Shown: positions 16,503-26,076, counted from the stretch's first letter. The stretch: DNA of 64,000 nt from Trueperaceae bacterium (GCA_020354625.1 CP070651.1:3107676-3171675); one strand, 5' to 3'. Made by a program: numbers and translations. The notes: generated by a model from the sequence alone, not told the origin.

Positions 16503-17903
16503 ATGCGAATCTTGTTCGTCAGCAGCGAAGTCTTCCCATTCAGCAAAACGGGGGGGTTGGCTGACGTATCTGGCGCGCTCCCCAAATCGTTGGTCGACCT
16601 CGGGTCAGAGATCCTGGTTATCACCCCCTGGTACCGAACGCTACAGGCGACGCCTCCACCCCTGTGGATCGGGGATGTGGAAGTACCTTTCGACGGTGAT
16701 TTCGAATCGGTCGGTGTCGGCACGCTCGAGCGCGACGGAGTCCGTTACGCCTTCGTGGGACACCCCGACTACCAGAGAGAGGAGCTCTATGGCTACCCTG
16801 ACGATGTGCGGCGCTTTGCACGGTTTACCCGTTCGGCACCGCAGATCGCCGCCCGTTTGGGCTTCAAGCCCGACATCGTGCACGTCAACGACTGGCACTC
16901 AGCCTACCTGCCGTTGGTCCTCACCCACGGCTGGCACCTACCAAAAGGCTTTGCGGGACTCCCGAGCATTCTAACGATTCACAATGTTCAATACCAGGGG
17001 TCCTCAGGCATCGAAGAGGTGCTCTACTGGCTACGTCTCCCTGGGGCATTTCGACACAGTTATCTGAACCACTTCGGGGCGGCGAACGCCCTGCAAGCAG
17101 GACTCGGCTTTGCAAACCGCGTCACCACGGTCAGCCCCAGCTATGCTCAAGAGATCACGCTCCCTGAGTACGGCTACGGTCTCGACGGCACCTTACGACA
17201 CATTGCCCATAAGCTCTTTGGCATCTTGAACGGCTTGGACACGGAAGTGTGGAACCCCCAAAAAGATCCCTACCTGGTCTCGAGCTATTGCTGCAACCAC
17301 CTGGAAGGCAAGGTGGTTGCGAAAAAGCACCTATGCGACAAACTTCAACTCGACTCGGATCGTCCTCTACTCGCGGTCGTTTCGAGGTTGGTAGAGCAAA
17401 AGGGGATCGATCTCTTTCTCGCCGCGAGCGATGAGCTGATTCTAAAGGGGTGGTCGCTCGCCCTGCTCGGAAGTGGTGACAAAAAGCTCGAGGTCGCGGC
17501 AGAGCAACTCGCTGCAAAGTACCCAGGACGTATGACGACCTACCTCGGCTACGATGAGCCCCTGGCACACCAGGTCTACGCGGGCGCCGATGCTCTAGCC
17601 ATTCCCAGTCGGTTCGAACCCTGTGGTTTGAACCAGATGATCGCCATGCGCTACGGCACGCTACCGATCGCAAGGGCAACAGGTGGCCTCAAAGACACCA
17701 TCACTCACGAACAGACCGGTTTTCTATTCGACAAAGCGAGCTCAAAAGACTTTCTCGAGACAGCCTCCTACGCCAAATCTCTCTATGGGACACCCGAGTG
17801 GGATCGCCTCGTGGAGCACGCCATGCGCCAGGACTTCTCCTGGCAGGTCTCTGCCGCGGCGTATCATAAACTCTATTCTGCTACGATCTTTCCGTTACCC
17901 TAA
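16503..17903 (+). CDS. glgA: Glycogen synthase (ADP-glucose, GT5)
   Basis: 466 residues beginning MRILFVSSEVFPFSKTGGLA, with the ADP-glucose-binding KTGGL at Lys15; NDWHSAYLPL, LTIHNVQYQG, ILNGLDTEVWNP and the GT-B acceptor/donor motif PSRFEPCGLNQMIAMRYGT follow. It elongates alpha-1,4-glucan. The ATG at 16503 is chosen from the family N-terminus, although the frame is open 105 bases further upstream. TATACT at 16489-16494 ends 8 bp before the ATG, consistent with a leaderless or nearly leaderless mRNA, and GAGGG at 16496-16500 could also serve as a ribosome site. No other glg gene is adjacent. Confidence 0.96.
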   Translation: MRILFVSSEVFPFSKTGGLADVSGALPKSLVDLGSEILVITPWYRTLQATPPPLWIGDVEVPFDGDFESVGVGTLERDGVRYAFVGHPDYQREELYGYPDDVRRFARFTRSAPQIAARLGFKPDIVHVNDWHSAYLPLVLTHGWHLPKGFAGLPSILTIHNVQYQGSSGIEEVLYWLRLPGAFRHSYLNHFGAANALQAGLGFANRVTTVSPSYAQEITLPEYGYGLDGTLRHIAHKLFGILNGLDTEVWNPQKDPYLVSSYCCNHLEGKVVAKKHLCDKLQLDSDRPLLAVVSRLVEQKGIDLFLAASDELILKGWSLALLGSGDKKLEVAAEQLAAKYPGRMTTYLGYDEPLAHQVYAGADALAIPSRFEPCGLNQMIAMRYGTLPIARATGGLKDTITHEQTGFLFDKASSKDFLETASYAKSLYGTPEWDRLVEHAMRQDFSWQVSAAAYHKLYSATIFPLP

Positions 17904-17951
17904 AGAGGGCAAAAAGAGCATAGCGCAGACGGGCAAGACGGTGAATCCTAC

Positions 17952-18734
17952 ATGAACGAACAGAGACAAACGCACGACGAAACCTCTTGGCGAGAACGGT
18001 TCGAACAAGGGCGGTACGGCGAAGCGCATCACACATACCGTCTGACAGGAGAGGGCGACACACACGTGGAGGAAGCCCTCGATTGCCTGTCCGATATCGA
18101 AAAGCACCTACGCAATAAATCGTGGAACGGCGCCATTCGCAGACTGCAGCGCCTGGAAAGCCGCCCACAACTCCTCGACTGGCAACGACTCGAGACCGAG
18201 CTCGCAACGCTAAAAGAGAGCAGCTCAGCGCTCGACCAGCGCCATACTGATGAAGCTCTCGAGAAACTTCAGACCATCTCTATCCCCGGCTTGGAGGCCG
18301 AAGTACTCACGCAACGGGGAACCGCCTATATCTTCGATGGCGACCTTGCCAGAGCCAAAGAGGCGTTCAACGAGGCGCTGGTGCTCGATCCAAAACACTA
18401 TCGCGCGCTGACCAATCTCGGGAACATCGCCTTGGAAGAAGGCGATATCGATGAGGCGATCACCACCTACGAAACAGCGCTCAAACTCAATGACGATTTT
18501 GCGAACGCCCACCACAATCTTGCGGTAGCTTACAGGAAGAAGGGGCAGATCGGAAAAAGTGTTCGGTCGTTGCGAAAAGCGCAGCGCACCGTACAGCGCA
18601 AAGATGCCGAGGAAGCTCGCGCTGCACTAAGCCAGAGCAGCAAAACGCACGGTATCAAGCTCTTTCGTTGGGTCCTTTACGGTCTGGCTGCGGTGGTACT
18701 CTACTTCATCCTCCGCAACCGGGGCTTCTTCTGA
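17952..18734 (+). CDS. TPR-repeat protein with C-terminal membrane anchor
   Basis: 260 residues. At least two TPR units are visible around 115-185 (AYIFDGDLARAKEAFNEALV, then NLGNIALEEGDIDEAITTYE and NLAVAYRKKGQIGKSVRSLR), preceded by a charged helical region. One hydrophobic helix near the C-terminus (WVLYGLAAVVLYFIL) is followed by RNRGFF, suggesting tail anchoring with the TPRs in the cytosol. TPRs mediate protein-protein contacts; the partner is unknown. It starts 48 bp after glgA and may share its transcript. Confidence 0.8.
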   Translation: MNEQRQTHDETSWRERFEQGRYGEAHHTYRLTGEGDTHVEEALDCLSDIEKHLRNKSWNGAIRRLQRLESRPQLLDWQRLETELATLKESSSALDQRHTDEALEKLQTISIPGLEAEVLTQRGTAYIFDGDLARAKEAFNEALVLDPKHYRALTNLGNIALEEGDIDEAITTYETALKLNDDFANAHHNLAVAYRKKGQIGKSVRSLRKAQRTVQRKDAEEARAALSQSSKTHGIKLFRWVLYGLAAVVLYFILRNRGFF

Positions 18735-18808
18735 CTTTCACTCTCTCCCCCTCCCAAGCCCTTCCCCTGACGATGCGAGTAAGAGCAGCCCTGTAAACTG
18801 GTAGCAAA

Positions 18809-19918
18809 ATGACATGTGCCTTGAGAGGACAACTGGTCGGTCCAAATGGTGTGTATGGTGGTGAGATCACCTTCAACAGCCACATCGAAACGGTAACGGC
18901 GTCGCCCACAACCGGCCCGTACCTGCTGCCAGGATTCATCGACGCACACGTTCACGGTGGCGGTGGAGCCGATACCATGGACGGGGCCGAAGGGATAAGG
19001 ACGCTGAGCCGCTTCCACCTCGAGCACGGCACCACCACGCTCTACCCGACCACGATCACCAACCCCTGGGAAAAGATCGTTCACGCCCTAGAAGGCCTCA
19101 GCGAAGTCATCGAGGAAGCAGATCCCCATCTGCCCTCAATCCCCGGAGCCCATCTCGAAGGACCTTTCATCAACCCCAAAAGGCTCGGCGCTCAGCCTCC
19201 ATACACCGTCACCCCTACCGCCGACCGGGTAGCGGAACTGCTCGAGTTCTCAGTCATCCGTTTGGTGACGATGGCACCCGAGATACCTGGGGCTCTAGAT
19301 GCAGCACTCCGCTTCACTTCGGCCGGGGTTCGGGTGAGCACCGGCCATACCACCGCGAGCTTCGAACAGGTTCAGAGCTTTGTGGTCGCCGTGCAAGGAG
19401 CGGGCGGAACCACAGGATTCACTCACCTGTTCAACGCTATGGGTGGCCTGGCCGGAAGGGAGCCCGGCGTAGTCGGCGCAGCGTTCGCCGACACGAACAG
19501 TTTCGCTGAGCTCATCCTCGACGGTCATCACGTCCACCAGGGGAGTTTCCTCGCTGCCCTAACCGCTAAAGGAGATCATCTTTTGCTAGTCACTGACGCC
19601 ATCCGTGCCGCCGGACTCCCAGAAGGCACCAGCGAGCTCGGGGGACAGATTGTCACCGTACGAAAGGGAGCAGCTCGCCTTCCAGACGGTACCTTGGCAG
19701 GTAGTGTGCTCACGCTAGACCAGGCCTTCCGTAATGCTGTAGGCTACGGCCTACCGCTGGAAAGAGCGAGTGCGCTGCTCTCTACCATTCCGGCCCAGTA
19801 CCTAGGAACCCACGACAGGGGGAGCCTCGAAGCCGGGAAGCGGGCAGATCTTATCGTGATGAACAACGATCTCGTCATCGAAGAAGTGTATGTTGCCGGA
19901 AGAAGGGTGGTGGGCTAA
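18809..19918 (+). CDS. nagA: N-acetylglucosamine-6-phosphate deacetylase
   Basis: 369 residues of the amidohydrolase fold: GFIDAHVHGGGGAD metal/active-site start, PGAHLEGPF with the metal Glu, STGHTTA (His), FTHLFNAMG, ILDGHHVH and the catalytic Asp in LLVTDAIRAAG. It converts GlcNAc-6-P to GlcN-6-P. It heads a plus-strand unit nagA-nanE-kinase and supplies the step between murQ or nanE products and the SIS deaminase encoded 13 kb away. TAAACT at 18794-18799 ends 9 bp before the ATG, again a leaderless-type arrangement. Confidence 0.95.
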   Translation: MTCALRGQLVGPNGVYGGEITFNSHIETVTASPTTGPYLLPGFIDAHVHGGGGADTMDGAEGIRTLSRFHLEHGTTTLYPTTITNPWEKIVHALEGLSEVIEEADPHLPSIPGAHLEGPFINPKRLGAQPPYTVTPTADRVAELLEFSVIRLVTMAPEIPGALDAALRFTSAGVRVSTGHTTASFEQVQSFVVAVQGAGGTTGFTHLFNAMGGLAGREPGVVGAAFADTNSFAELILDGHHVHQGSFLAALTAKGDHLLLVTDAIRAAGLPEGTSELGGQIVTVRKGAARLPDGTLAGSVLTLDQAFRNAVGYGLPLERASALLSTIPAQYLGTHDRGSLEAGKRADLIVMNNDLVIEEVYVAGRRVVG

Positions 19919-19922
19919 GAGC

Positions 19923-20600
19923 GTGCGACAATCCTTAACAGGCCTTATCGTCTCTTGCCAGGCGCAAGCGGACAACCCGCTCCACGGAGGGGTGTTTATG
20001 GCTGCTATGGCCAGAGCAGCTGCTCAAGGGGGCGCCAAGGGCATCCGGGCAAACGGCCCCGAGGACATCCGTGCCGTCAAGGCGGTGGTCGACCTTCCCA
20101 TCATCGGAATCCTCAAACGGGTGATCGATGGATACGATGTCTACATCACGCCGGACCTCGATAGCGCTCGTAGCGTCGCCGAGGCAGGCGCCGACGTGAT
20201 CGCTGTCGACGCAACCGACCGCCCTCACCCCGAGGGTAGCGCAACTGAGCACATCGTCACGATCAAGGCGGAACTCCAGCTCCCCGTCATGGCGGACGTC
20301 GCCACGCTCGAAGAGGGCGTGTCGGCCGCCGAGGCGGGTGCCGACTACGTCGCCACCACGCTCTCCGGTTACACGCCAACCAGCCCGTCCAGCGACCAAC
20401 CCGACCTGAAGCTGGTGGATGAGCTCGTTCAGGCTCTCGATGTGCCTGTCATTGCCGAAGGCCGCTACTGGGCACCCGAACAGATCGCCAGGGCGTTCGA
20501 GTTGGGTGCCCGTGCGGTCGTAGTCGGCACCGCGATCACCAACCCCCGCGAAATCACCCGACGCTTTGCTTCGGTCGTTCCCGGAACGGGTCGTGCGTGA
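19923..20600 (+). CDS. nanE: N-acylglucosamine-6-phosphate 2-epimerase (ManNAc-6-P epimerase)
   Basis: 225 residues. GLIVSCQAQADNPLHG at the N-terminus, GGAKGIRANGPEDI, PIIGILKR, GADVIAVDATDRPHPEG, VMADVATLEEG, TTLSGYTP and VIAEGRYWAPEQ are the NanE barrel motifs. It interconverts ManNAc-6-P and GlcNAc-6-P, feeding sialic-acid or ManNAc carbon into NagA. The GTG at 19923 is preferred: it lies 4 bp after the nagA stop and matches family N-termini; an ATG at 19890 inside nagA is the alternative. No sialic-acid lyase (nanA) is present in the window. Confidence 0.93.
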   Translation: MRQSLTGLIVSCQAQADNPLHGGVFMAAMARAAAQGGAKGIRANGPEDIRAVKAVVDLPIIGILKRVIDGYDVYITPDLDSARSVAEAGADVIAVDATDRPHPEGSATEHIVTIKAELQLPVMADVATLEEGVSAAEAGADYVATTLSGYTPTSPSSDQPDLKLVDELVQALDVPVIAEGRYWAPEQIARAFELGARAVVVGTAITNPREITRRFASVVPGTGRA

Positions 20601-21499
20601 TCGGACTCGGCATCGACGCGGGCGCCTCCAGTGCTCGCTGGCTCTTACTCGATAACCGAGACCGCGAACTCGGCCGCGGTAGCACCGGCCCGATCACTGG
20701 TCATCTGTTTACCGACAAAGAACGTTCTGAGACCTTTCACCACCTCGACACCGCCCTGACCGAAATTCTCACCATCGCCCAGCCGGACGCCGTGGTGGCG
20801 GGCATTACCGGGCTTCATGGCGGCACCGAAGCCAAGGAGATCTTAACGCAAAGAATTGCCGAACGGCTTCGGCTCGAGCCGAGCACAATCGCGCTCGAAG
20901 ACGACATGTACGTCGCCTATAGAAACGCCTTCGAACCCGCGGAGGGGGTGCTCCTCTACGCCGGTACCGGCAGCGTCGCCTATCACCTACGCAACGACGG
21001 TTCAATCGTCCGCGCCGGCGGCTACGGCTACCTGATCGACGACGCTGGGGCCGGTTTCTGGATCGGTCAGATGGGGATCCGACAGACCATGCGTTGGGTC
21101 GATGAACTCGGACACCCGGCCCAGAGGCCGCTGGCCGCTGAGATATACGATTCACTCGGCGCCCGCGACTGGCCTGGAATCATGGCTTGTGTCTACGGCG
21201 AAGGACGCAGCAGAGTCGCCAGTTTGGCCCCGGCCGTAGCCAGGGCTGCTCGAGCCGGCGACGAGGCCGCCCGCGCAATCTTGGAACAGGCCGGTCGCGA
21301 GCTCGCCCAGCTGGCGAGTGCGGTGCTGGGACGAACGCCCCACGGTCTCCCCGTCGCCTTCTGCGGCGGTATCACCCGTTGCGGCCCCCTGCTCAGCCGA
21401 GCGCTCGAAGAGGCGCTACCGGCTAGAACAGAGCTTAGGGTAATCACCACCGAACCGGTCCTGGCTGCTGCCAGGCTCGCACTACGAGAAACCGCTTGA
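20597..21499 (+). CDS. BadF/BadG-family sugar kinase, probable N-acetylglucosamine or ManNAc kinase
   Basis: 300 residues of the ASKHA fold: IGLGIDAGASSARWLLLD phosphate-1 motif at the N-terminus, LEDDMYVAYRNAF with the catalytic Asp, LYAGTGSVAYHL phosphate-2 and FCGGITRCGPLL adenosine motif. Members of this branch phosphorylate GlcNAc and related amino sugars. The GTG start overlaps the nanE stop (GTGA, 20597-20600), so nagA, nanE and the kinase form a tight amino-sugar unit. The exact sugar is an inference from that context. Confidence 0.88.
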   Translation: MIGLGIDAGASSARWLLLDNRDRELGRGSTGPITGHLFTDKERSETFHHLDTALTEILTIAQPDAVVAGITGLHGGTEAKEILTQRIAERLRLEPSTIALEDDMYVAYRNAFEPAEGVLLYAGTGSVAYHLRNDGSIVRAGGYGYLIDDAGAGFWIGQMGIRQTMRWVDELGHPAQRPLAAEIYDSLGARDWPGIMACVYGEGRSRVASLAPAVARAARAGDEAARAILEQAGRELAQLASAVLGRTPHGLPVAFCGGITRCGPLLSRALEEALPARTELRVITTEPVLAAARLALRETA

Positions 21500-21551
21500 T
21501 CCACCACCTCAACGCCATCCGAAACAGGCGGTTTGCGGTATAAAGGTCGAT

Positions 21552-22841
21552 ATGCTCGGGGCCGCGCTCTCGGTACAACGTTGGGTCAAAGGGCTCTACT
21601 TCGGGTGGTGGGTCCTCAGTGGCACCATCGCCTTTCAGATCCTCACCTCGGTCTTTCTGATGCAGTCCTATGGCGCTTACGTGGCGGTGATGGAAAAGGA
21701 GTTCAGCTGGAGCAAGACCACCTTCGCAGTCGCCTTCGCCGTACAACAGGCCGGCGGCGGCGTGATCGGACCGTTCCAAGGTTGGCTACTGCAACGCCTC
21801 GGTCCGCAGCTGGTGATCCGTCTTGGACTCGGCTTTCTGGCAGGCGGTCTCATGGCTCTCAGCCAGGTGACGAACCTCTTGAGCTTCTACCTCGCCATCT
21901 TGCTGCTGGCCCTCGGGGGCAGCCTGGCCGGCTTTTTGTCGACCAATACCGTGGCCGTATACTGGTTCCAACGCTGGCGCTCCACCGCGCTCGCCCTGTT
22001 GCAGACCGGGATCAGCATCGGCGGGTTGCTGGTGCCGCTCGTCGCCTGGTCACTCGCAACGCACGGCTGGCGCAGCACCGCTTTCGCCTCGGGCCTGTTG
22101 GCGCTATTTATCGGCCTCCCTCTGACCTTCCTGATCCAAAACCAACCTGAAGACCGCGGCCTGTTGCCCGATGGGGCTCACCATCCACCACAGCGTCGAC
22201 CGGGCGAGAACGGCACACCCACCGAAGCTCCGCAGCGCGACTTCAGCGCCTACGAAGCCCTTCGAACCCGCGCCTTCTGGTTGATCGGTTTCGGCCACGC
22301 CCTGGCGCTGACGGTGGTGTTCGCCGTCGTCAACCACCTGGTGCTCCACCTCACCACGGATTTAGGGTTTTCGCTGCAGCGCGCTGCCGCCATGGTGGCG
22401 CTCATGACGAGCTTCGCCATCGCCGGCCAACTGCTCGGAGGCTTGTTGGGCGACTACTTCGACAAGCGCATCCTCGCGACCGCAGCCATGGCCGGGCACG
22501 CCACGGCGCTCCTGTGTCTCGCCTTCGGAACAACGCAGCTCTGGGTGGTGGCATTTTGCGTCGTTCACGGTCTGGCCTGGGGATTACGCGGACCGATTAT
22601 GCAGTCGCTCCGGGCCGACTACTTCGGCCGGGCCGCTTTTGCACAGATCATGGGGTTTTCGATCGCCATCGTCACGCTCGGCATCGTCACGGGTCCCATC
22701 CTTGCGGGCGCACTTGCCGACCAGACCGGCTCCTACCGACTCGCGTTCACGATCCTGGCGGGGCTGGCCATCTTGGGCTCGGGCTTCTTCTTGTTCGCTA
22801 CCAAGCCGGTGCCGCCAGCGGCGGGCAGCGAAGCTACTTGA
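21552..22841 (+). CDS. Major facilitator superfamily transporter (MCT/OFA-like)
   Basis: 429 residues with twelve predicted helices and a central loop around 200-230 rich in Pro and charged residues. The start region VKGLYFGWWVLSGTIA and the pattern of two six-helix halves resemble monocarboxylate / oxalate-formate-type MFS carriers rather than the muropeptide permease AmpG. TATAAA at 21539-21544 ends 7 bp before the ATG, a leaderless-type promoter separate from the nagA unit. Its last 8 bases overlap the end of the convergent ABC permease gene. The DNA from here to about 26 kb appears more G+C-rich than the flanks. Confidence 0.87.
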   Translation: MLGAALSVQRWVKGLYFGWWVLSGTIAFQILTSVFLMQSYGAYVAVMEKEFSWSKTTFAVAFAVQQAGGGVIGPFQGWLLQRLGPQLVIRLGLGFLAGGLMALSQVTNLLSFYLAILLLALGGSLAGFLSTNTVAVYWFQRWRSTALALLQTGISIGGLLVPLVAWSLATHGWRSTAFASGLLALFIGLPLTFLIQNQPEDRGLLPDGAHHPPQRRPGENGTPTEAPQRDFSAYEALRTRAFWLIGFGHALALTVVFAVVNHLVLHLTTDLGFSLQRAAAMVALMTSFAIAGQLLGGLLGDYFDKRILATAAMAGHATALLCLAFGTTQLWVVAFCVVHGLAWGLRGPIMQSLRADYFGRAAFAQIMGFSIAIVTLGIVTGPILAGALADQTGSYRLAFTILAGLAILGSGFFLFATKPVPPAAGSEAT

Positions 22842-23661
22842 GAGCTCCGGCCGTCAACCCGGCGATGAACTGGCGCGACAAGATGACGTAGAGGACGATC
22901 ACCGGAATCGCCGCGGCGGTGAGCCCGGCGAAGAGTACCGCCCAATCGGTACTGTACTGGCCCATGAACACGGTGAGGCCGAGCGGTAGAGTCTTGAGGT
23001 TTTCTGATTGGATGAAGACCAGTGGGAAGAAAAAATCGTTCCACACCGGCACCAGGTTGTAGATCGACACGATCACCAGCGCCGGCCTGGTCAGCGGCAG
23101 CATGACCCGCAAGAGGATCTGCAGCTCGCTGGCGCCATCGATGCGGGCAGCGTTCTCGAGATCGGATGGGAGCGTGCGCAAAAAGCCCGTCATGATAAAG
23201 ACCGCCGAAGGGAGCCCCTGGGCGGCGTAGATGAAGATCAGGCCGAGATGGCTGTTGATCAGCCCGAAGGCCTTGAGCTCTATAAAGAGCGGGATCAGCG
23301 CCAGGCGCAAGGGGAGCATCAAGCCGGACAGGAAGAAGAGGTAGAGCAACTCGTTGCCCCGAAACTGGTAGCGACCCAGAGCGTAAGCGGCCATGATTCC
23401 CAAGATCAGGATGAGCACGATCGAGCCGCTGGTGACCACAACGGAGTTGCGGAAGTAAAGCGGAAAGTTGGTCTGCTGCCAGATCTTGATGAAGTTGTCG
23501 AGGTTGAAACTCTCAGGCAACCCGAACGGGTTACGAAAGATCTCGCGGGTGCTCTTGAAGCTCGAAAGACTCATCACCCAGATCGGATAGAGCACCATCA
23601 CCGTGTTGAAGATCAGAAGCAGCTGGATGAGGGTGGTGGTGCTGAGGCGTCTCAAGCTCAC
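22834..23661 (-). CDS. Sugar ABC importer permease, MalG type
   Basis: 275 residues with six predicted helices and the EAA loop near residues 165-185 (ENAARIDGASELQILLRVML), which docks the ATPase. The C-terminal region HFI-like 'SRQFIAGLTAGALK' is the usual MalG-type ending. It is the third gene of SBP-permease-permease; its start overlaps the stop of the partner permease by 4 bp (23658-23661). No ATP-binding subunit is encoded in the unit, so a shared ATPase (MsmX/UgpC type) elsewhere is needed. Confidence 0.93.
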   Translation of the reverse strand: MSLRRLSTTTLIQLLLIFNTVMVLYPIWVMSLSSFKSTREIFRNPFGLPESFNLDNFIKIWQQTNFPLYFRNSVVVTSGSIVLILILGIMAAYALGRYQFRGNELLYLFFLSGLMLPLRLALIPLFIELKAFGLINSHLGLIFIYAAQGLPSAVFIMTGFLRTLPSDLENAARIDGASELQILLRVMLPLTRPALVIVSIYNLVPVWNDFFFPLVFIQSENLKTLPLGLTVFMGQYSTDWAVLFAGLTAAAIPVIVLYVILSRQFIAGLTAGALK

Positions 23662-24656
23662 TGCAGCTCGACCTCACGGCTCCTCAAGGCGCGGGTCCAG
23701 ACCACCGATACGACCAGGATAAAGAGGAACATCAGCACCGCCAGGGCGCTCCCCTGCCCGAAGTTCTGAAGCCCTCCGCTGACTTCGCCGAAGGCAGTCC
23801 GGTAGAAGTAGAGCCCCAAAACGTCGGTCGACTTGCCGGGCGGACCGTCGAGCCCGGCCATCACGTAGGGCAGGTCGAACCAGTTGAAAGAGCCGATGAA
23901 GGTCAGAATCACGATGATGGTCACCGCCGGGGCCAGCAGCGGCCAGGTCACGTGGCGGGCCACCTGCCACTCGTTGGCCCCGTCGAGGCGAGCCGCCTCG
24001 AAGTACTCGTGGGGGATGGAGCGGATGCCGGCCAAAAAGACGATGGTGGGGAAGCCGAGCCAGCGCCAGGCATTGACCAGAATCAGCGCAACGAGCGCAG
24101 TGGACTCCTGGCCGAGCCAGGGTTGCGACAGGTCGACCTGTAACCCTACAAGCCGCTCGATCCCCTGTGACAAGGCGTCGAGGAGCTTATTGACCACGCC
24201 GAACATCGGGTTCAAAAAGAGCTTCCACTGGAAGCCGACCAACACCAACGCCAGGGTCACGGGCAGAAAGAAGACCACTTGGTAGAAGCGGGAGCCGCGC
24301 GGGTTGCTGCCCAAGATCAGCGCCAACACGAGCGCTACCGCGTTCTGGACCACCATCAAGGTTACAAACACCACCACGTTGTGCCAGAAGGCGTTGATGG
24401 TCCAGGCTTGCCAGGGCTGGTCGAAGAGGAGCGTGCGGAAGTTCTCCAGCCCGTAGAAGCCGAGCCGGCTGATCCCCCGCCACTCGTAGAGGCTGTAGAC
24501 GAGGGCCGAGATCATCGGGTAGACGACGAAGGTGAGAAAGAGGAGCGCCGGCGGCACCAGCAAGGTGGCCAACCAGATCGCACGGCTGGCCCGCCGGCCG
24601 AGGCGGAAACCACCTTTGGCCGGCGGGGTACGCGTGAGGTTTGGACCGTCTTTCAT
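23658..24656 (-). CDS. Sugar ABC importer permease, MalF type
   Basis: 332 residues, six predicted helices after a basic N-terminus, with the EAA loop EYFEAARLDGANEWQVARHV near 230-250. It pairs with the overlapping downstream MalG-type protein to form the membrane channel of a CUT1 family importer. The stretch EWRGISRLGFYGLENFRTLL near the first helix is typical of MalF/UgpA-like proteins. The substrate is probably an oligosaccharide; amino-sugar neighbours suggest GlcNAc-containing sugars, which is inference. Confidence 0.93.
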   Translation of the reverse strand: MKDGPNLTRTPPAKGGFRLGRRASRAIWLATLLVPPALLFLTFVVYPMISALVYSLYEWRGISRLGFYGLENFRTLLFDQPWQAWTINAFWHNVVVFVTLMVVQNAVALVLALILGSNPRGSRFYQVVFFLPVTLALVLVGFQWKLFLNPMFGVVNKLLDALSQGIERLVGLQVDLSQPWLGQESTALVALILVNAWRWLGFPTIVFLAGIRSIPHEYFEAARLDGANEWQVARHVTWPLLAPAVTIIVILTFIGSFNWFDLPYVMAGLDGPPGKSTDVLGLYFYRTAFGEVSGGLQNFGQGSALAVLMFLFILVVSVVWTRALRSREVELQ

Positions 24657-24691
24657 CTAGCCGTTACGGCCAACAATTCGATGGGATTCGC

Positions 24692-25930
24692 TTAGTTTTG
24701 GAAGGGCGCGAAGTAGGTGGCGATCCCTTCGGTGACCTCGCTACCAACCTGCTCCGGCGTGATCTCGCCGGCGAACATGCCGGGTAGGCGCTCCTGCATC
24801 ATTACCGACCCCGACGGGGTCTCATAGCGGAAGCCGACCAGCATGATGTAGGGGGTCGAGGTCTGGTTGAGCTCCGCCACCTTGGCGAGTAGCGGATCGG
24901 TGGAGACCACACCGGGGATCGGCGAGATGTTTTGCAACATATCGGTCAGCTGCTGGCCGAACTCCTGGGTGGCCAGAAAGCGCACGAATTCCAGCGCCTC
25001 CTCTTGGTTCGGGCTCGCAGCATTTACCGCGTAACCGCCGTCGAGGAACCAGGAGACGAGCTGGGGTTGCCCCGCCTCCGCCGCCGGGCCGGGCATGAGG
25101 TCGAAGTTGAGATCGGGGTTGAGATCACGGAAGTTGGCGATCTCCCAGGAGCCGCCGGCGAACATGGCCGCCAGGCCGTTGGCAAACAGATTTTGGGCAG
25201 TGGCGTAATCGATCCCTTCAAAATCCGGCGTCATATAGGGCCTGAGCTCGAGCAGCTTCTCGAGCGCCCCGGTGAAGCGCGCGTCGGTGAAGTCGGCCTC
25301 ACCAGCCATGATGTCGTCGAAGAACTCGGCGCCGTAGAAATTAGGGCCAAATACTCCCATGAAGACTTCGTTCATCCAGGTAGTAGCGGTGCCGTTGGCG
25401 AGAGGGATATAGCCGTTGTCCTTGATCGTCTGAGCGGTGCTCAGAAACTCGTCCCAGGTCTCGGGGGGTGCCAGGCCGAGCTCACTAAAGATATCGGTGT
25501 TGTAGTAGACGACCAGCGTCTGCGAGGCGAAGGGGACGGCGTAGACACGGCCGTCCGAGCGGCGCCGCTCTCCGTCGAGCGCCAGTCTTGGAAAGTCAGC
25601 CAACGCCGGCACTTGATCGTCCAGAGGGAGCAGGAAATCCGCGATCGTCTCGAAGTTGCCGTAGGCACGCACGTGGACGATGTCCCCGGCCTCTCCTGCC
25701 GAAAGTGCAGCTGAAAGTACAGTCTGGTAGGTAGATGTCTCATAAGCCTGAAATTCGATGTCAACGCCAGGATGCTCGGCCTCGTAGCCGGCGATGATCT
25801 CGTTATACTCGTCGACATCCTCGGTACGCCAGCTCCAGAAGGTGAGCTTGGTCTGGGCCAACCCGAAGCCGACCAGGCTCAAAACCAAGGTGATCAACAG
25901 GAGTCTTTTGGTCGTGCTTTTTGCCATCAT
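24692..25930 (-). CDS. Extracellular sugar-binding protein (SBP family 1)
   Basis: 412 residues with a signal peptide (RLLLITLVLSLVGFGLA then Q). The mature protein starts KLTFWSWRTEDVDEYNEIIA and has YAVPFASQTLVVYYNTDIF, the usual hinge and substrate-domain pattern of MalE-like proteins, and GSWEIANF near residue 260. It delivers sugar to the two permeases downstream. GAGGAGG lies upstream of ATG at 25930; the second ATG is also possible. No lipobox Cys, so it is periplasmic rather than lipid-anchored, consistent with a diderm cell. Confidence 0.94.
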   Translation of the reverse strand: MMAKSTTKRLLLITLVLSLVGFGLAQTKLTFWSWRTEDVDEYNEIIAGYEAEHPGVDIEFQAYETSTYQTVLSAALSAGEAGDIVHVRAYGNFETIADFLLPLDDQVPALADFPRLALDGERRRSDGRVYAVPFASQTLVVYYNTDIFSELGLAPPETWDEFLSTAQTIKDNGYIPLANGTATTWMNEVFMGVFGPNFYGAEFFDDIMAGEADFTDARFTGALEKLLELRPYMTPDFEGIDYATAQNLFANGLAAMFAGGSWEIANFRDLNPDLNFDLMPGPAAEAGQPQLVSWFLDGGYAVNAASPNQEEALEFVRFLATQEFGQQLTDMLQNISPIPGVVSTDPLLAKVAELNQTSTPYIMLVGFRYETPSGSVMMQERLPGMFAGEITPEQVGSEVTEGIATYFAPFQN

Positions 25931-26076
25931 CGTAAATCCTCCTCGACAAATCGGGGTGCGGTTTCCATGCAGGCTTCAGTTTCTTTTGGTGCCACACACC
26001 CCATATTTTGGATGTTCCAACTCGAAGTATATCACCGCCGAAGCCGACGATTCGAACGACAAGAATGAATACATAT

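Noticed and set aside
21552..22841. MFS carrier as muropeptide permease AmpG
   Set aside because: Its N-terminal LYFGWWV pattern and twelve-helix plan fit monocarboxylate/OFA-type carriers; AmpG hallmarks are not seen.
23008..23769. 253-codon plus-strand frame across the two sugar permease genes
   Set aside because: Extremely charged low-complexity translation (Asp/Glu/Gln-rich), typical of the complement of membrane-protein codons.
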